From NCBI RefSeq assembly GCF_007971225.1, contig NZ_CP042435.1, positions 3,971,501 through 4,035,500 of the forward strand: 64,000 nt of DNA, read 5' to 3'. Positions 63,834 through 64,000 of this stretch are shown in pieces (positions within the stretch are counted from its first letter, which is position 1; every line of letters begins with the position of its first letter). A model generated the notes under the pieces. That model was not told the origin of the DNA, made no database searches, and worked only from the letters and a program-made list of their open reading frames with translations. Source of the DNA: Panacibacter ginsenosidivorans (GTDB taxonomy: Bacteria; Bacteroidota; Bacteroidia; Chitinophagales; Chitinophagaceae). The position numbers and the translations under genes are program-made.

Positions 63834-63891
63834 GATGAAAGGATTGCGACGCAACGAAGACGCCATAAGTACAAAAGCTGGTATCATAAAA
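63834..63891 (+). repeat. Family-1 repeat arm, variant C, right of gluconokinase
   Basis: GATGAAAGGATTGCGACGCAAC leads to GACGCCATAAGTAC and an AAGCTGGTATCATAAAA tail. It faces 61837-61887 across the gluconokinase gene, and ends 38 bp before the GMC oxidoreductase start. Confidence 0.9.
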
Positions 63892-63929
63892 TTTCTTGTG
63901 TATTAATAATCTCCAATTGTAATTCAATT

Positions 63930-64000
63930 ATGGGTATCTCTGTAAAAAAAGAAACTAAAAAGTATGATGCAGTGATCGTTGGTTCCGGCGCCGGCGGTGG
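63930..64000 (+). CDS. FAD-dependent (GMC-type) oxidoreductase, N-terminal fragment
   Basis: The start MGISVKKETKKYDAVIVGSGAGG is a FAD-binding Rossmann motif (GxGxxG) and runs out of the window. GMC oxidoreductases and gluconate/sorbosone-type dehydrogenases in Bacteroidota open in this way. With gluconokinase next door, a sugar or sugar-acid dehydrogenase is likely, but the substrate domain is not visible. Confidence 0.7.
   Translation, partial: MGISVKKETKKYDAVIVGSGAGG

Noticed and set aside
190-63891. CRISPR array as an explanation of the repeats
   Set aside because: Copies are on both strands, spaced by kilobases and diverged, with no regular spacers and no cas genes.

Overview
The window is about 64 kb of low-GC chromosomal DNA from a member of the Bacteroidota, most likely family Chitinophagaceae (a judgement from protein style; no 16S rRNA is present). 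Pointers are a TonB-dependent receptor, a secreted repeat protein with a type IX secretion (T9SS) C-terminal sorting domain, many lipoproteins with short lipoboxes, an ECF sigma factor coupled to a membrane-anchored beta-barrel protein, KDO-8-phosphate synthase, sparse Shine-Dalgarno sequences and a TAnnTTTG-like promoter. No rRNA, tRNA, CRISPR array, transposase, integrase or phage gene was seen.

Layout. 1-3.5 kb: end of an unknown gene, pyruvate dehydrogenase E1 beta, a TonB-dependent receptor. 3.7-7.6 kb: a 1021-residue secreted GloVer-repeat/T9SS protein and a small orphan protein with a paralogue at 11.8 kb. 7.8-11.6 kb: 5-oxoproline utilisation (pxpB-pxpC-pxpA) behind an MFS transporter. 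12.4-17.8 kb: a 43-residue membrane protein, a Gfo/Idh/MocA oxidoreductase, a nucleoside-type MFS permease and aconitase. 18.1-20.4 kb: PspC-like protein and two tandem AraC paralogues. 20.4-31.2 kb: kdsA, a methyltransferase, NAD-sugar epimerase, SDR, lipoprotein sulfatase, sugar-porter MFS, ChbG-type deacetylase, a lipoprotein and a TolB-like propeller protein. 31.4-43.3 kb: a two-component signalling island with three ordinary histidine kinases, two stand-alone receiver proteins and a 2044-residue poly-HAMP hybrid kinase. 44.4-47.8 kb: ECF sigma factor, anchored beta-barrel protein, lactonase-type propeller lipoprotein. 48.2-54.5 kb: Tat-exported PhoD phosphatase, secreted DUF2225-like protein, three small envelope proteins, UspA-like protein. 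55-59.4 kb: aldo/keto reductase with AraC regulator, exported alpha/beta hydrolase, VIT1/CCC1 transporter. 59.7-64 kb: large-subunit catalase, FGGY gluconokinase and the start of a GMC/FAD oxidoreductase.

The most unusual content lies between the genes. I count by eye 36 copies of a ~55-bp intergenic arm with a palindromic core: TGCGACGCA in one group, GTGACAC in another, the second derived by a paired C:G to T:A change. Arms occur singly, as close inverted pairs forming long potential hairpins, and as inward-facing pairs enclosing whole genes (TonB receptor, sulfatase, gluconokinase and others). Some share spacer modules tens of kilobases apart. One arm appears to supply the start codon of the TonB receptor. 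Other repeats are a structured ~180-bp element (two copies plus fragments), a REP-like hairpin (two copies), a 105-bp gapless upstream module shared by the hydrolase and VIT1 genes, and a decayed copy of the 3' end of the TolB-like gene. All repeat counts and alignments were made by hand and need a profile search.
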